From contig JAFGAO010000081.1 of NCBI GenBank assembly GCA_016933615.1, positions 1-39,812 on the forward strand: a DNA stretch of 39,812 bases, written 5' to 3'. A program made the translations under genes and the position numbers. Below are positions 1-8,845 of this stretch, piece after piece. The stretch comes from Acidobacteriota bacterium (GTDB taxonomy: Bacteria; Acidobacteriota; UBA6911). Numbering within the stretch: the first letter of the stretch is position 1; each line of letters begins with the position of its first letter. The notes beneath the pieces are model-generated. The model made no database searches. It was given only the letters and a program-made list of their open reading frames with translations, and was not told the origin of the DNA.

Positions 1-96
1 ATACGGGAACAGGGCGGCAAGGAGGGAAAATAGGACGAGTCTGCTTAAAACGTAAAAGGGGTTTTTTATGGTACATCGGGACGGATAGTCTTTCAT
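1..96 (-). CDS. Partial CDS running off the left edge; N-terminus MKDYPSRCTIKNPFYVLSRLVLFSLLAALFPY (signal/TM-like)
   Basis: Open frame from ATG at 96-94 to the window edge, preceded by a strong Shine-Dalgarno (GGAGGAGG on the minus strand at about 101-110); hydrophobic N-terminus. Confidence 0.5.
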   Translation of the reverse strand, partial: MKDYPSRCTIKNPFYVLSRLVLFSLLAALFPY

Positions 97-430
97 AAAG
101 CCTCCTCCATGGTTTTGGACTTGCCGAAAAGACTCTCGATCCGGTGCTTAAATAAAACCGCAAAATCTGCTATCGGGAATGGCAGCGCAGCTTAAAACCT
201 ATTGGAAAATTTGCTTTGAAGTGTCTCAATTATAAAGAACAAGAGAAATAAATTGCAACATAAGTTCAATGAAAATGACACGATGCTCCTTATCAGGGCC
301 GGAGGGAATGTCGCGAGAGGGGACACAATTTTAAGACAACTTTTTATCCACCCAAACGGCTGGGCATAGAACTTCATAAAATATATTCCGCAAGCATGAT
401 ATTCTTGAGGTCTGTTCCTTGGAGGATGCT

Positions 431-1615
431 GTGAATAGGTCAAAGATGACGGCGGAGCGTGAGAAGAGTTTGAAAAAACTGGCGGTAATGATGAACACGC
501 GCCATCAGAACCCGTTTCCGCTAAGTGAAGAGCTATTGAATTGCATCGATCCGGTTTTGGCGCCGGAAGAAGTTGATTTCCTCATTGAGATGGGAACGGA
601 TCCCTATACCTACGATCAGGTCTTATCCCGAAGCGGCATGCCGGAGGACCGGTTCAAGGATTTTTTTGAAGGAATAATCCGGAAAGGCTATGCCTGGCCG
701 CACGATACGCCGGATGAAAAGCAATGGTACAGGCTTCCCGGTTTCATGCTGGGAGCGTTCGAAGTCTACCTGGCCGACGGGCGGGAAACCCCGGAAAAGC
801 GGGAATTCGCGCGGAGGCTGGATGCGCTGCTGCATTCCTTCGGCAAACTGAACAAGTTCCCCACGCGAAACTTTTTCAACGCGCAGGTCCGCAAATCGCA
901 GCCGCATCAAAGCATCCTGATTCCTGCAGGCGCGCCTGCGACCGGAATCAAGGGACGGACTATCGAGGTAGGAAAAGCCATAGACACCGAACCGGCCAGA
1001 GTCTACCCCGCAAAAACCGTCGAGGCGCTCCTGGAAAAGCAGGAGGGCGGCCGGAACATTGCCGTCATTCACTGTTTCTGCCGGCAATACCACAAGATGG
1101 TGGACACGGCCTGCCGGTTCGATCACCCCCCGCAATCCTGCATCGCAATCGGCAGTCTTGCAAAATTCGCGGTGGAGCATGGTACCGGCCGGTATCTTTC
1201 CAAGCCGGAAGCCATGGATCTGGTTCACGAACTCCAATCCAAGGGCGCCGTACACCAGGTATTCCACCAGGATGAAAACGTCAACAATCCTGAAGTTGCG
1301 ATCTGCAACTGCTGCTGGGACTGCTGCGGCGTCCTGGGTTCGTACAACCGCGGCATTATCCCCCTGAATCTTCATGCATTTTTTATGGCGCAGCTGACAG
1401 ACGAATCCCTCTGCAACGGGTGCTCCGTCTGCGCCGATTACTGCCCGGTAAGGGCGATTTCGATCGTGGACGACGTATGCCGGATAGACGGGGGAAAATG
1501 CATCGGGTGCGGCCAGTGCGAACTCCAATGCCCTCAGGAGGCCATCCGGATGGACGAAAACGAGCGCACGGTTTTTCTGCCGCTGTTGAAGAAATCGGAC
1601 GCCCGCATTTCATGA
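431..1615 (+). CDS. Cys-rich protein with C-terminal 2x[4Fe-4S] ferredoxin domain
   Basis: C-terminal CNGCSVCADYCP...CIGCGQCELQCP; additional HCFCRQ and CNCCWDCCG motifs; GTG at 431 has GGAGG at 421-425 (ORF track opens at 419). Confidence 0.85.
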   Translation: MNRSKMTAEREKSLKKLAVMMNTRHQNPFPLSEELLNCIDPVLAPEEVDFLIEMGTDPYTYDQVLSRSGMPEDRFKDFFEGIIRKGYAWPHDTPDEKQWYRLPGFMLGAFEVYLADGRETPEKREFARRLDALLHSFGKLNKFPTRNFFNAQVRKSQPHQSILIPAGAPATGIKGRTIEVGKAIDTEPARVYPAKTVEALLEKQEGGRNIAVIHCFCRQYHKMVDTACRFDHPPQSCIAIGSLAKFAVEHGTGRYLSKPEAMDLVHELQSKGAVHQVFHQDENVNNPEVAICNCCWDCCGVLGSYNRGIIPLNLHAFFMAQLTDESLCNGCSVCADYCPVRAISIVDDVCRIDGGKCIGCGQCELQCPQEAIRMDENERTVFLPLLKKSDARIS

Positions 1616-1699
1616 GAAGCACGGACGGGGAGAACCCGGCTGAATGAGCCGTTCACAAATAGGTAAAACTCGTATCTATAATTACTCTGGAGAAGCAAA

Positions 1700-2629
1700 T
1701 TGAGTTGGATGAACCGGTTGGCGACAATAGTGGAAACTGAAATTGTTCCTGTCCTTGAAGATAAAGGCCCCATGACCGGCGCCAGGCTTGTCGAAAGCAC
1801 CGGCATCGAAGTCCTTCATCTCTGGCAGGCCTGCTGCAGAGCCAACGGCGTACGGCTGGAGACCGTCGGGAAGCAGTTCCTCCGCCTGGACCGGAATGTG
1901 GACGGGTACGCCCGGCTTTCTCCGTCGATCCGGCGCCAGTTTCTCACCTATACTTTTGCGGGGCTTGAAAGCCAGGCCGGGGAAATTCAGGCAAAAGTCG
2001 AGGCTTTTGAGAGGGAAACGGAAACAATCAGCCGTTACAAGCGCGATGTCGCCGAACAGAGCGTCGCCGCAACCTTGGGCATTATGCCGGAAAAGGATGC
2101 GATACTCGAAAATGCCTGTTTCATTCTTGCGGGCGATGTCGTTTACGACATGTCGCATACCGTTTCCCGGCCCGAGAAAAGCACCGGCGAAATGGTCCGG
2201 GGATCCGACCTGGATATCATAGTGGTTGCCGAGGATGGCCTGGATCCTGAAATTATCCGTTCCCTGGACAATTACATTCATAAAAGGAAACACCTGCTGC
2301 TCGTCAACGACCGGGAGGAAATCGATTACCTGATCAAGTCTGTCTCCAGGGTCAAAGAGCAGCTCAAGTTCGACATATTCTCATCCATGGTCGCATCGAA
2401 AATACTGAACGAAGGGCAGTTCCTGTACGGAAACATGGATGTTTTCCGGAAGGTAAAGGGCCTTGTCGAAGATTACGGAATTCCCGGGAAGCTGGAAAAG
2501 CTCCAGCGGCAGGCGGTTGAAAACCGCAAGTTGGCCGAAGAACAGCTTCTGAATATCGACGTGGAAAAAGAGAGCAGCGAATATATGAATCTTTTCTTTA
2601 CTCGGGCCGAGGAGGATGAGATCTATTAA
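1700..2629 (+). CDS. Putative HTH-containing nucleotidyltransferase-like protein
   Basis: N-terminal helix-turn-helix-like segment (GARLVESTGIEVLHLWQACCRANGV), central GSDLDIIVV and downstream LKFDIF resembling the polbeta-type NTase acidic residues; TTG start with upstream GGAG. Confidence 0.55.
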   Translation: MSWMNRLATIVETEIVPVLEDKGPMTGARLVESTGIEVLHLWQACCRANGVRLETVGKQFLRLDRNVDGYARLSPSIRRQFLTYTFAGLESQAGEIQAKVEAFERETETISRYKRDVAEQSVAATLGIMPEKDAILENACFILAGDVVYDMSHTVSRPEKSTGEMVRGSDLDIIVVAEDGLDPEIIRSLDNYIHKRKHLLLVNDREEIDYLIKSVSRVKEQLKFDIFSSMVASKILNEGQFLYGNMDVFRKVKGLVEDYGIPGKLEKLQRQAVENRKLAEEQLLNIDVEKESSEYMNLFFTRAEEDEIY

Positions 2630-2640
2630 GGAATCAGACG

Positions 2641-2867
2641 GTAGGGGCGAACCTTGTGTTCGCCCGGTTAAAGGGCGGACACAAGGTTCGGTTGGTATTT
2701 TGGGTGATGTGGAAAGGGCGAACACAAGGTTCGCCCCTACGGCTTACTTGGCCTTTTTCAAAGGAAACCCGAATCCCTACGGATTTACTTCGGATTGACG
2801 GGCGAACACAAGGTTCGGCTGGTATTTTGGAGGATGTTAAAAGGGCGAACACAAGGTTCGCCCCTAC
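2641..2867. repeat. Cluster of palindromic GGGCGAACACAAGGTTCGCCC(CTAC) repeats: one inverted single hairpin (2641-2665) and two 68-bp bipartite units (2673-2740, 2800-2867)
   Basis: Direct reading; perfect 8-bp stems GGGCGAAC/GTTCGCCC with 5-nt loop; both bipartite units are exactly 68 bp. Confidence 0.95.
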
Positions 2868-4222
2868 GGCTTACCGATGCATTTTTTGACGGTTTCAGCC
2901 AGGCGACGGGCAAGCCTTTCCGTCATCTCATCCGTAGGCCCCTCGACCATGACCCGGCACATCCGCTCTGTTCCCGAATAGCGGATCAGCACACGCCCAC
3001 GGCGGTTCAGTTCCGATTCCGCGGTCCGAATGGCGTCCTGCAGCTCCGCAATCGATTCCAGCGGGGGTTTGCTTTTTACTTCGACATTGATCATTTTCTG
3101 CGGGAACAATATCATGATCTGCGCAAGCTGCGAAAGCCGCTGGTTGCTCCGGCGCATGGCAGCCAAAAGCTGCAGAGCCGATATAATTCCGTCGCCCGAT
3201 GTGTGGTGGTTCAGAAAGAGGATATGGCCCGACGCTTCCCCGCCGAGGATGGCGCCCTTAGACCGCATCAACTCAAGGACATACCGGTCGCCGACCGAGG
3301 AGGCCGCATACCCGATTCCCATTTCCTCCAGGGCGAGACGGAAGCCGAAATTGCTCATGATCGTCGAGACGACAAGATTTTTTTTGAGCTGTCCCCGCTC
3401 CTTGTACATTCGGGCGCAAATTGCCAGGATGTGGTCCCCCGTGAGTTCCTCCCCGGACTCGTCGACGGCTATAAGGCGGTCGCCGTCGCCGTCAAACGCC
3501 AGTCCGGCGTCCGCGCCAAGCTCCCGGACTTTTGCCGCAAGATCCTGCGTATGCTGGGAACCGCACCGGTCGTTGATGTTCGTCCCGTTCGGACTCGAGT
3601 GGATGGCCGTCACATCCGCTCCGAGGCCTGAAAAGACCGCCGGCGCCACGCGGTAGGCGGCCCCGTTTGCACAGTCGAGAACCAGCTTCATCCCCTGCAG
3701 GCTGAGATCCCCGGGGAAGGTTTTTTTACAGAAATCCGTATAGCGGTCCGGAGCATCCTCCAGTCGGCGAACCTGCCCGATTTCCCTTCCGGTAGGGAGG
3801 GATACTTCGTTCTGGCCGGAAGTCGCCAGATGCTCGATTTCATCTTCCTCGGAATCGGGAAGCTTGAAACCGTCCCGCGAAAAAATCTTTATGCCGTTGT
3901 CCTCGAAAGGGTTGTGCGATGCGGATATGACGATTCCCGCATCCATTCCCATGCTGCGGACCAGGCATGCGATTGCGGGAGTCGGCAGCGGGCCGGCAAG
4001 ACAAACATCCACACCCATGGAACAGATTCCGGCGGTCAGGGCGCATTCCAGCATGTCGCGGCTGAGGCGCGTGTCATTTCCGACAATAATTTGATGGCGT
4101 CCCGTACCTCCGGCTTTACAGACGGACGCCGTCGCTTTTCCGATCCGTAAGGCCATTTCCGCGGAAATCGGATGCTCGTTGGCGACGCCGCGGACACCGT
4201 CCGTACCGAACAGTCTTCCCAT
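2864..4222 (-). CDS. glmM: Phosphoglucosamine mutase
   Basis: MGRLFGTDGVRG N-terminus, catalytic ISASHNP, DGDGDR metal loop, C-terminal RYSGTE; start set at internal ATG 4222. Confidence 0.95.
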   Translation of the reverse strand: MGRLFGTDGVRGVANEHPISAEMALRIGKATASVCKAGGTGRHQIIVGNDTRLSRDMLECALTAGICSMGVDVCLAGPLPTPAIACLVRSMGMDAGIVISASHNPFEDNGIKIFSRDGFKLPDSEEDEIEHLATSGQNEVSLPTGREIGQVRRLEDAPDRYTDFCKKTFPGDLSLQGMKLVLDCANGAAYRVAPAVFSGLGADVTAIHSSPNGTNINDRCGSQHTQDLAAKVRELGADAGLAFDGDGDRLIAVDESGEELTGDHILAICARMYKERGQLKKNLVVSTIMSNFGFRLALEEMGIGYAASSVGDRYVLELMRSKGAILGGEASGHILFLNHHTSGDGIISALQLLAAMRRSNQRLSQLAQIMILFPQKMINVEVKSKPPLESIAELQDAIRTAESELNRRGRVLIRYSGTERMCRVMVEGPTDEMTERLARRLAETVKKCIGKP

Positions 4223-4272
4223 TCGCTTTTTTCCTTTAATAAAACATGCCAAATGCCTGCTGAATGTTCAGA

Positions 4273-4344
4273 GGGCGAACACAAGGTTCGCCCCTACAAC
4301 GGGTACATGCTGAATATCGACCGGGCGGACACCGGGCTCGCCCC
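4273..4344. repeat. Two further copies of the GGGCGAAC hairpin family (4273-4297 perfect; 4323-4344 degenerate)
   Basis: gggcgaacacaaggttcgcccctac and gggcggacaccgggctcgcccc. Confidence 0.9.
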
Positions 4345-4375
4345 AACGGCAATTTGCTTACGGGAAGTGAAAGCG

Positions 4376-5581
4376 CTATTTCCAGTCCCACATGGAAGCG
4401 GTGCAATCCACGACGGACTGCAGCCAGCGGGATCCGGCAGCCCGGGCGCCGGGACCGATCCGTGCAACGGCCTCCAGGTACGATATCCCGCGGTCTATAC
4501 TCTCCCATTCGGCCAGAAAAGCATCCCGGTGCTTCGCCCCCGTGTTTTCGGGAGTTCCCCGCCTCAGTTTTTGTTCCAGCTCCGGCCATCGTTTCAGGAA
4601 ATATTCCTGCTGCCGGCGAAGTTCAGGCGGGAAACCGGCCCGGGAACACGCGATCTCAAGGGACCGGGGCATTTTTCCGGCGAGCGCCCCCAGCTGTTTG
4701 ATCCTTTCGAGAATGCCGTCCCCGATGCGGTTCAACGCCCCGTTCCAGCAGGCCGCGCCGAACGGGTCGAGCGTCATGTACTTTTTCCTGGCCTGCCGGT
4801 ACCAGGCTTCGAGCGCCCGCAGATTGCCGATATAGATGAAATTATTGACGACGCTCCGGTGAATGCTTCCGTATTGCGCCTGTTCGAAATATTGCGGGCC
4901 GCTGTTTGGAGGGGGTGGTAGGTAGAGCCGGTTTTCCGCGAGAATGTCCTTTCGGCAGATGGATCCGGCGGCGATGACGGTTCCGTAGGCGATGCGCGCG
5001 GGGCCGACCAGGCCGCCCTGTCCCCCGAGGAAAATGGGAGGCTGATCCAGCATGACGCCCCGGGGAACATCCCCGATCAGCGAGGCCGTGGCCTTGTCCT
5101 GTCGTGGGGTGAAATTGAAGTGGACGTAAGAAGATCCGATTTCGCTGTGATTCTTCCGGCAGGTTCCACCCGCCATCAGGCAGTCGCAGAAGTTGATCAG
5201 GCTTCCTGCCGTAACGTATGGAAACAAAATCGTCTGCTTGAATCCGACCGTATGGGCGGCGCTTGCCTGTTCCTCAAGAAGCGTTCCGGTGCGCACGTGA
5301 GCCCCGCTGCCCATTTCGGATTCGTCAAGGAAAGTTGCGGAGGTGAAAGAACCCCCCTTCAGCAAAACCCCCCGCCCCAGCTGGCAGTTCTCTACAGTTG
5401 CGGGCGCTTCAGCCCCGATCACGCATCCCGGACCGATGGACGTTTGAGCTCCCCGTATCCGGGATCCCGAGTGGATGACGACGCCCGCCGCGATATTTTT
5501 CGGGGACACGCCATTGTCGATTTCGACGGACTCCGGACAGGGCAAAACGACGCCGTGGTCGGTAAATAAAGATGGGTTCAT
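4376..5581 (-). CDS. Left-handed beta-helix (hexapeptide repeat) protein, GlmU C-terminal-like
   Basis: Hexapeptide-repeat style sequence (IAAGVVIHSGSRIRGAQTSIGPGCVIGAEAPATVENCQLGRGVLLKGG...); ATG at 5581. Confidence 0.75.
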   Translation of the reverse strand: MNPSLFTDHGVVLPCPESVEIDNGVSPKNIAAGVVIHSGSRIRGAQTSIGPGCVIGAEAPATVENCQLGRGVLLKGGSFTSATFLDESEMGSGAHVRTGTLLEEQASAAHTVGFKQTILFPYVTAGSLINFCDCLMAGGTCRKNHSEIGSSYVHFNFTPRQDKATASLIGDVPRGVMLDQPPIFLGGQGGLVGPARIAYGTVIAAGSICRKDILAENRLYLPPPPNSGPQYFEQAQYGSIHRSVVNNFIYIGNLRALEAWYRQARKKYMTLDPFGAACWNGALNRIGDGILERIKQLGALAGKMPRSLEIACSRAGFPPELRRQQEYFLKRWPELEQKLRRGTPENTGAKHRDAFLAEWESIDRGISYLEAVARIGPGARAAGSRWLQSVVDCTASMWDWK

Positions 5582-5690
5582 AATTTCGGTGACAGTCGCC
5601 TTTTTCCCGATATTCAAACCGCAAATAACGGGGAATGGATCTTAAATCGACAAATTATAATTGGGAAAAAGGTGACTGTCACCGAAATTA
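5581..5690. mobile_element. Putative MITE/REP-like element with 28-bp terminal inverted repeats
   Basis: Left arm taatttcggtgacagtcgcctttttccc (5581-5608) vs right arm gggaaaaaggtgactgtcaccgaaatta (5663-5690): 27/28 inverted match; right arm contains palindrome GGTGACTGTCACC. Confidence 0.75.
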
Positions 5691-5691
5691 A

Positions 5692-7749
5692 TTACTGCTT
5701 TTTGATCCGGGCATCGACGACCTTCACGCCTCTGCCTTCCGGGTACACGATAACGGGATTCAGGTCCATTTCGCCGATTTCCGGCAGGTCCTGCGCCATC
5801 CGGGAAACTCGAATCAGCACCTGTTCGATGGCGGCGATATCTGAAGGCGCAATGCCGCGGCCGCCCTGCAGCAGAGGGAACGAGCGGATTTTTCGGACCA
5901 TGCGCCCCGCGTCGGCTTCCGAAAGGGGCGCCATACAGAAAGATACATCCTTCAGCATCTCGACATAGATGCCGCCCAACCCGAACATCATCACCGGCCC
6001 GACGCCTTCTTCACGCTTTATGCCGATAATGATTTCGGTTCCGGCCGGGCACTGCTCCTGGACAACGAAATCGGCTTCCGGGAAGCGGCCGGACATATCG
6101 GTGAAAGCGTTCCGGAGTGCGTCCCCGTCTTCGAGATTCAGGACGACGCCGCCTTCGTCGCTTTTGTGGACGATTTTTTCGCTGTCTACCTTGAGCACGG
6201 CCGGGAATGTCACCTCGGGGAGCGCCGCCGGTTCACGGGACACGGAGACGGTTTTCGCGGCAGGAATGCCGTATGCCGCCAGCATATCGAACGCGGCGGC
6301 CTGAGAAACAAACCCGGCCTTGGCCCCGGCAAGGATTGCACCCGCGCGGGCCTTGTCGCCTTTTGCCTGAGCCGGCGCTTCGGCCAGGCGTTTGCGAATT
6401 TCCCCGTAGCGCGCCATGGCGGCCAGGGCGCGGGATGCGGTTTCCGGATAGTCATAGACCGGAATCCCCGCATTCCGGATGATGGCGACCGTACCGGCCC
6501 AGTTTTCATTGGTCTGGACGCATACCAGGATCGGCTTGGTCATTTTCCCGGACGCTTCCGTGATGCTTCTGGCGAGGCCTTCGCAGTCCACGAACGGAGG
6601 CGTGACCATCGTGATCAGGATGGCATCGACATTCGGATCCCGGTTGAGCAGATCGAGCGTCAGTGAGAAATGCTCGGGCGTCGCCGTCGCGGCGACATCG
6701 ACCGGATTTTCCACGTAGGCTTCGGGAATAAGCCCGTCGCGCAGTTTCTTTTTGGTCTCCTCGGAGAATTGAGCCAGATTGAGGCCGTTCAGGACGCATT
6801 CGTCGATGGCGATGATGCCGGGGCCTCCGGCATTGGCGATGATGCCGACATTCGGGCCCGATGGAACCGGCTGGTTGGAAAGCGCGTATCCGGCCGCGAT
6901 CATTTCTTCGGCAGTATGAAAGCGCATGACGCCGGCGCGTTCGAATATCGCATCGGTCAGGGAATCCTGCTGAATGAGGGAGCCGGTATGCGAGCTGACT
7001 GCCGTCGCGGCGGCCTGAGTGCGGCCGGTGCGGATGGCCAGTACGGATTTGTTCCGGGCGATTTTCCGGCACCGCTCGATGAATCCCGGGGTATCCTTCA
7101 TGCTTTCGATATGCATCATGATCGTGTGCGTTCCGGGATCATGGCCGAGATAATCCAGGAGCTCGTTGGTGCTTACGTCCGACGCATTCCCGTGAGAGGC
7201 GTAAATGCGGAATCCCGAGCCCATTTTGCGCAGGTTCAGGTTGATCAGCTCCGCGACGCCGCCGCTCTGGCCGATTATGGACGCCTTGCCCCGGTTGAGC
7301 GGGGTAAAGGTGAAATTGGCGTAAACCGAAACATCCGGATCCGAATTCATAATGCCCTGGCAGTTGGGGCCGTAGACGCGGACGCCGTGTTTGCGGGCCG
7401 TTTCGAGTAGCGCGTCTTCGAGCCTGGCCCCATCTCCCCCCATTTCACGGAAGCCGGCTGTATGTACGATCACGAACTTGACCCCCTTCCTGCCGCATTC
7501 ATCCACCATTTGGGGAACCAGGACGTTCTTGACGGCGATGCAGCAGATATCGACCGCTCCCGGCACCTCCAGAATGCTCTTGTAGGCTTTGAGCCCCAGG
7601 ATTTCCGGCTGATTGGGGTTGATTGGGTAGATCTCTCCCCTGAATCCGTAGGTCTTCAGATTTTTCACGACAATATGACCGATCGAGAGGGGATTGTTGG
7701 AAGCGCCCATGACGGCGACGGCACGGGGTCGAAACAGGGAATCAAGCAT
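5692..7749 (-). CDS. NDP-forming acyl-CoA synthetase (fused alpha/beta domains, Acd/Pat-like)
   Basis: CoA-binding N-terminus (FRPRAVAVMGASNNPLSIGHIVVKNL), IIGQSGGVAE, ligase-CoA domain and C-terminal ATP-grasp (KVDSEKIVHKSDEGGVVLNL); SD aaggag. Confidence 0.93.
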   Translation of the reverse strand: MLDSLFRPRAVAVMGASNNPLSIGHIVVKNLKTYGFRGEIYPINPNQPEILGLKAYKSILEVPGAVDICCIAVKNVLVPQMVDECGRKGVKFVIVHTAGFREMGGDGARLEDALLETARKHGVRVYGPNCQGIMNSDPDVSVYANFTFTPLNRGKASIIGQSGGVAELINLNLRKMGSGFRIYASHGNASDVSTNELLDYLGHDPGTHTIMMHIESMKDTPGFIERCRKIARNKSVLAIRTGRTQAAATAVSSHTGSLIQQDSLTDAIFERAGVMRFHTAEEMIAAGYALSNQPVPSGPNVGIIANAGGPGIIAIDECVLNGLNLAQFSEETKKKLRDGLIPEAYVENPVDVAATATPEHFSLTLDLLNRDPNVDAILITMVTPPFVDCEGLARSITEASGKMTKPILVCVQTNENWAGTVAIIRNAGIPVYDYPETASRALAAMARYGEIRKRLAEAPAQAKGDKARAGAILAGAKAGFVSQAAAFDMLAAYGIPAAKTVSVSREPAALPEVTFPAVLKVDSEKIVHKSDEGGVVLNLEDGDALRNAFTDMSGRFPEADFVVQEQCPAGTEIIIGIKREEGVGPVMMFGLGGIYVEMLKDVSFCMAPLSEADAGRMVRKIRSFPLLQGGRGIAPSDIAAIEQVLIRVSRMAQDLPEIGEMDLNPVIVYPEGRGVKVVDARIKKQ

Positions 7750-7890
7750 GGTGTTTTCTCCTTATGCAGCCCTTCGAATATTTCAAAATTTAAATGCGCA
7801 ACAGAATTCGTATTAAATTTATAAGAAAATAACAAATTAAGGAGTCACAGGCCAGCACGATCTCCTGCTTCGGCCTCCTGTTTGTAAAGA

Positions 7891-7958
7891 GGGCGAACAC
7901 AAGTTTCGGCAGGTATTTTGGAAGAAGATAAAAGGGCGAACACGAGGTTCGCTTCTAC
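7891..7958. repeat. Third, diverged copy of the 68-bp bipartite hairpin repeat
   Basis: gggcgaacacaagtttcggcaggtattttggaagaagataaaagggcgaacacgaggttcgcttctac, exactly 68 bp, collinear with 2673-2740 and 2800-2867. Confidence 0.88.
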
Positions 7959-7973
7959 TTCCGGCTTCTGTAT

Positions 7974-8840
7974 TTAATCGGTCGCCGGTTTCGGTTCTTC
8001 GGAGATACCCCGTTCTGCGGACGCATCCGATACTTCGGACGCATCCGATACTTCGGACGCATCCGATACTTCGGACGCGAACAGGGCAGCCCCGTAGGCG
8101 CCCGCAAGCTGCGCATTCGGCAGAATATGGACAGGATGTCTCAGGTGCCCGGCAAGGATCTCGGCCATGACGGGATTGTGCGCCGCGACTCCGCCGCTTA
8201 AAACGACTTCTCCCGAAAGCGGATCCATTTCCAGGATGCGTTTGACTACGGATTCTATTAAACCGGCTACGATGTCGGGCACTTTTTTACCGGCCCGGAT
8301 GTGCGCGAGAATTTCCGTTTTGGTAAAAACCGTGCAATAGCTTCCCATGTGAACAATCTCGTTCGCTTGGCGGGCCAGGGAATCGATCTGCTCCAGGGAA
8401 ACGTCCATGCGCTGGGCGACTTCTTCCAGGAAAGCGCCCGTTCCTGCGGCGCATTTGCGGTTCATCTTGAAGTTTTCCCTGCGGCCCTGGGCGTCGATGT
8501 GAATGATTTTGTTGTCCTGGCCCCCCACGTCGACGACCGTAACCCGGCGCGGAAAAAAATGGTATACGGCTTTCGAATGGCACGCAATCTCCGTGCGCGA
8601 GGCGTTGGCGAAGCCGACATTGTGCCGCCCGTAGCCGGTGGAAAACACCTGCGCCAGATCGCGGTAGCCCAGGTTGGAGGAAGCGAGAACCGCATCCATC
8701 GATTCCCGGGCGCAGGCTTCAAAATCGACGCCGGTTTTGCGCACGTCGGATGCTAGAAGCTGGTTCCTGGAATTGATGACAACGCTTTTTGTCGCCGAGG
8801 CGCCTATGTCAACGCCGCCGTAGTAATCTTTCTCAATCAC
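7974..8840 (-). CDS. BadF/BadG/BcrA/BcrD-type ASKHA ATPase (2-hydroxyacyl-CoA dehydratase activator family)
   Basis: GGVDIGASATKSVV, VVDVGGQDNK, KCAAGTGAFLE and YCTVFTKTE (candidate bridging-cluster Cys), LSGGVA. Confidence 0.93.
   Translation of the reverse strand: MIEKDYYGGVDIGASATKSVVINSRNQLLASDVRKTGVDFEACARESMDAVLASSNLGYRDLAQVFSTGYGRHNVGFANASRTEIACHSKAVYHFFPRRVTVVDVGGQDNKIIHIDAQGRRENFKMNRKCAAGTGAFLEEVAQRMDVSLEQIDSLARQANEIVHMGSYCTVFTKTEILAHIRAGKKVPDIVAGLIESVVKRILEMDPLSGEVVLSGGVAAHNPVMAEILAGHLRHPVHILPNAQLAGAYGAALFASEVSDASEVSDASEVSDASAERGISEEPKPATD
8023..8076. repeat. 18-bp minisatellite, three perfect tandem copies (gcatccgatacttcggac)
   Basis: Direct reading at 8023-8040, 8041-8058, 8059-8076; encodes SEVSDA repeats at the ATPase C-terminus. 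Confidence 0.97.
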
Positions 8841-8845
8841 GCGTC

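Noticed and set aside
623-1528. 301-aa minus-strand ORF antisense to the ferredoxin-domain gene
   Set aside because: GC-rich shadow ORF opposite a convincing CDS; no recognisable domain.
2641-2867. CRISPR array
   Set aside because: Only a few copies, palindromic, irregular spacing and mixed orientation, and the interval between hairpins in the unit is itself repeated; no cas genes.
2795-3631. 278-aa plus-strand ORF opposite glmM
   Set aside because: Starts in the hairpin repeat and is antisense to glmM; not protein-family-like.
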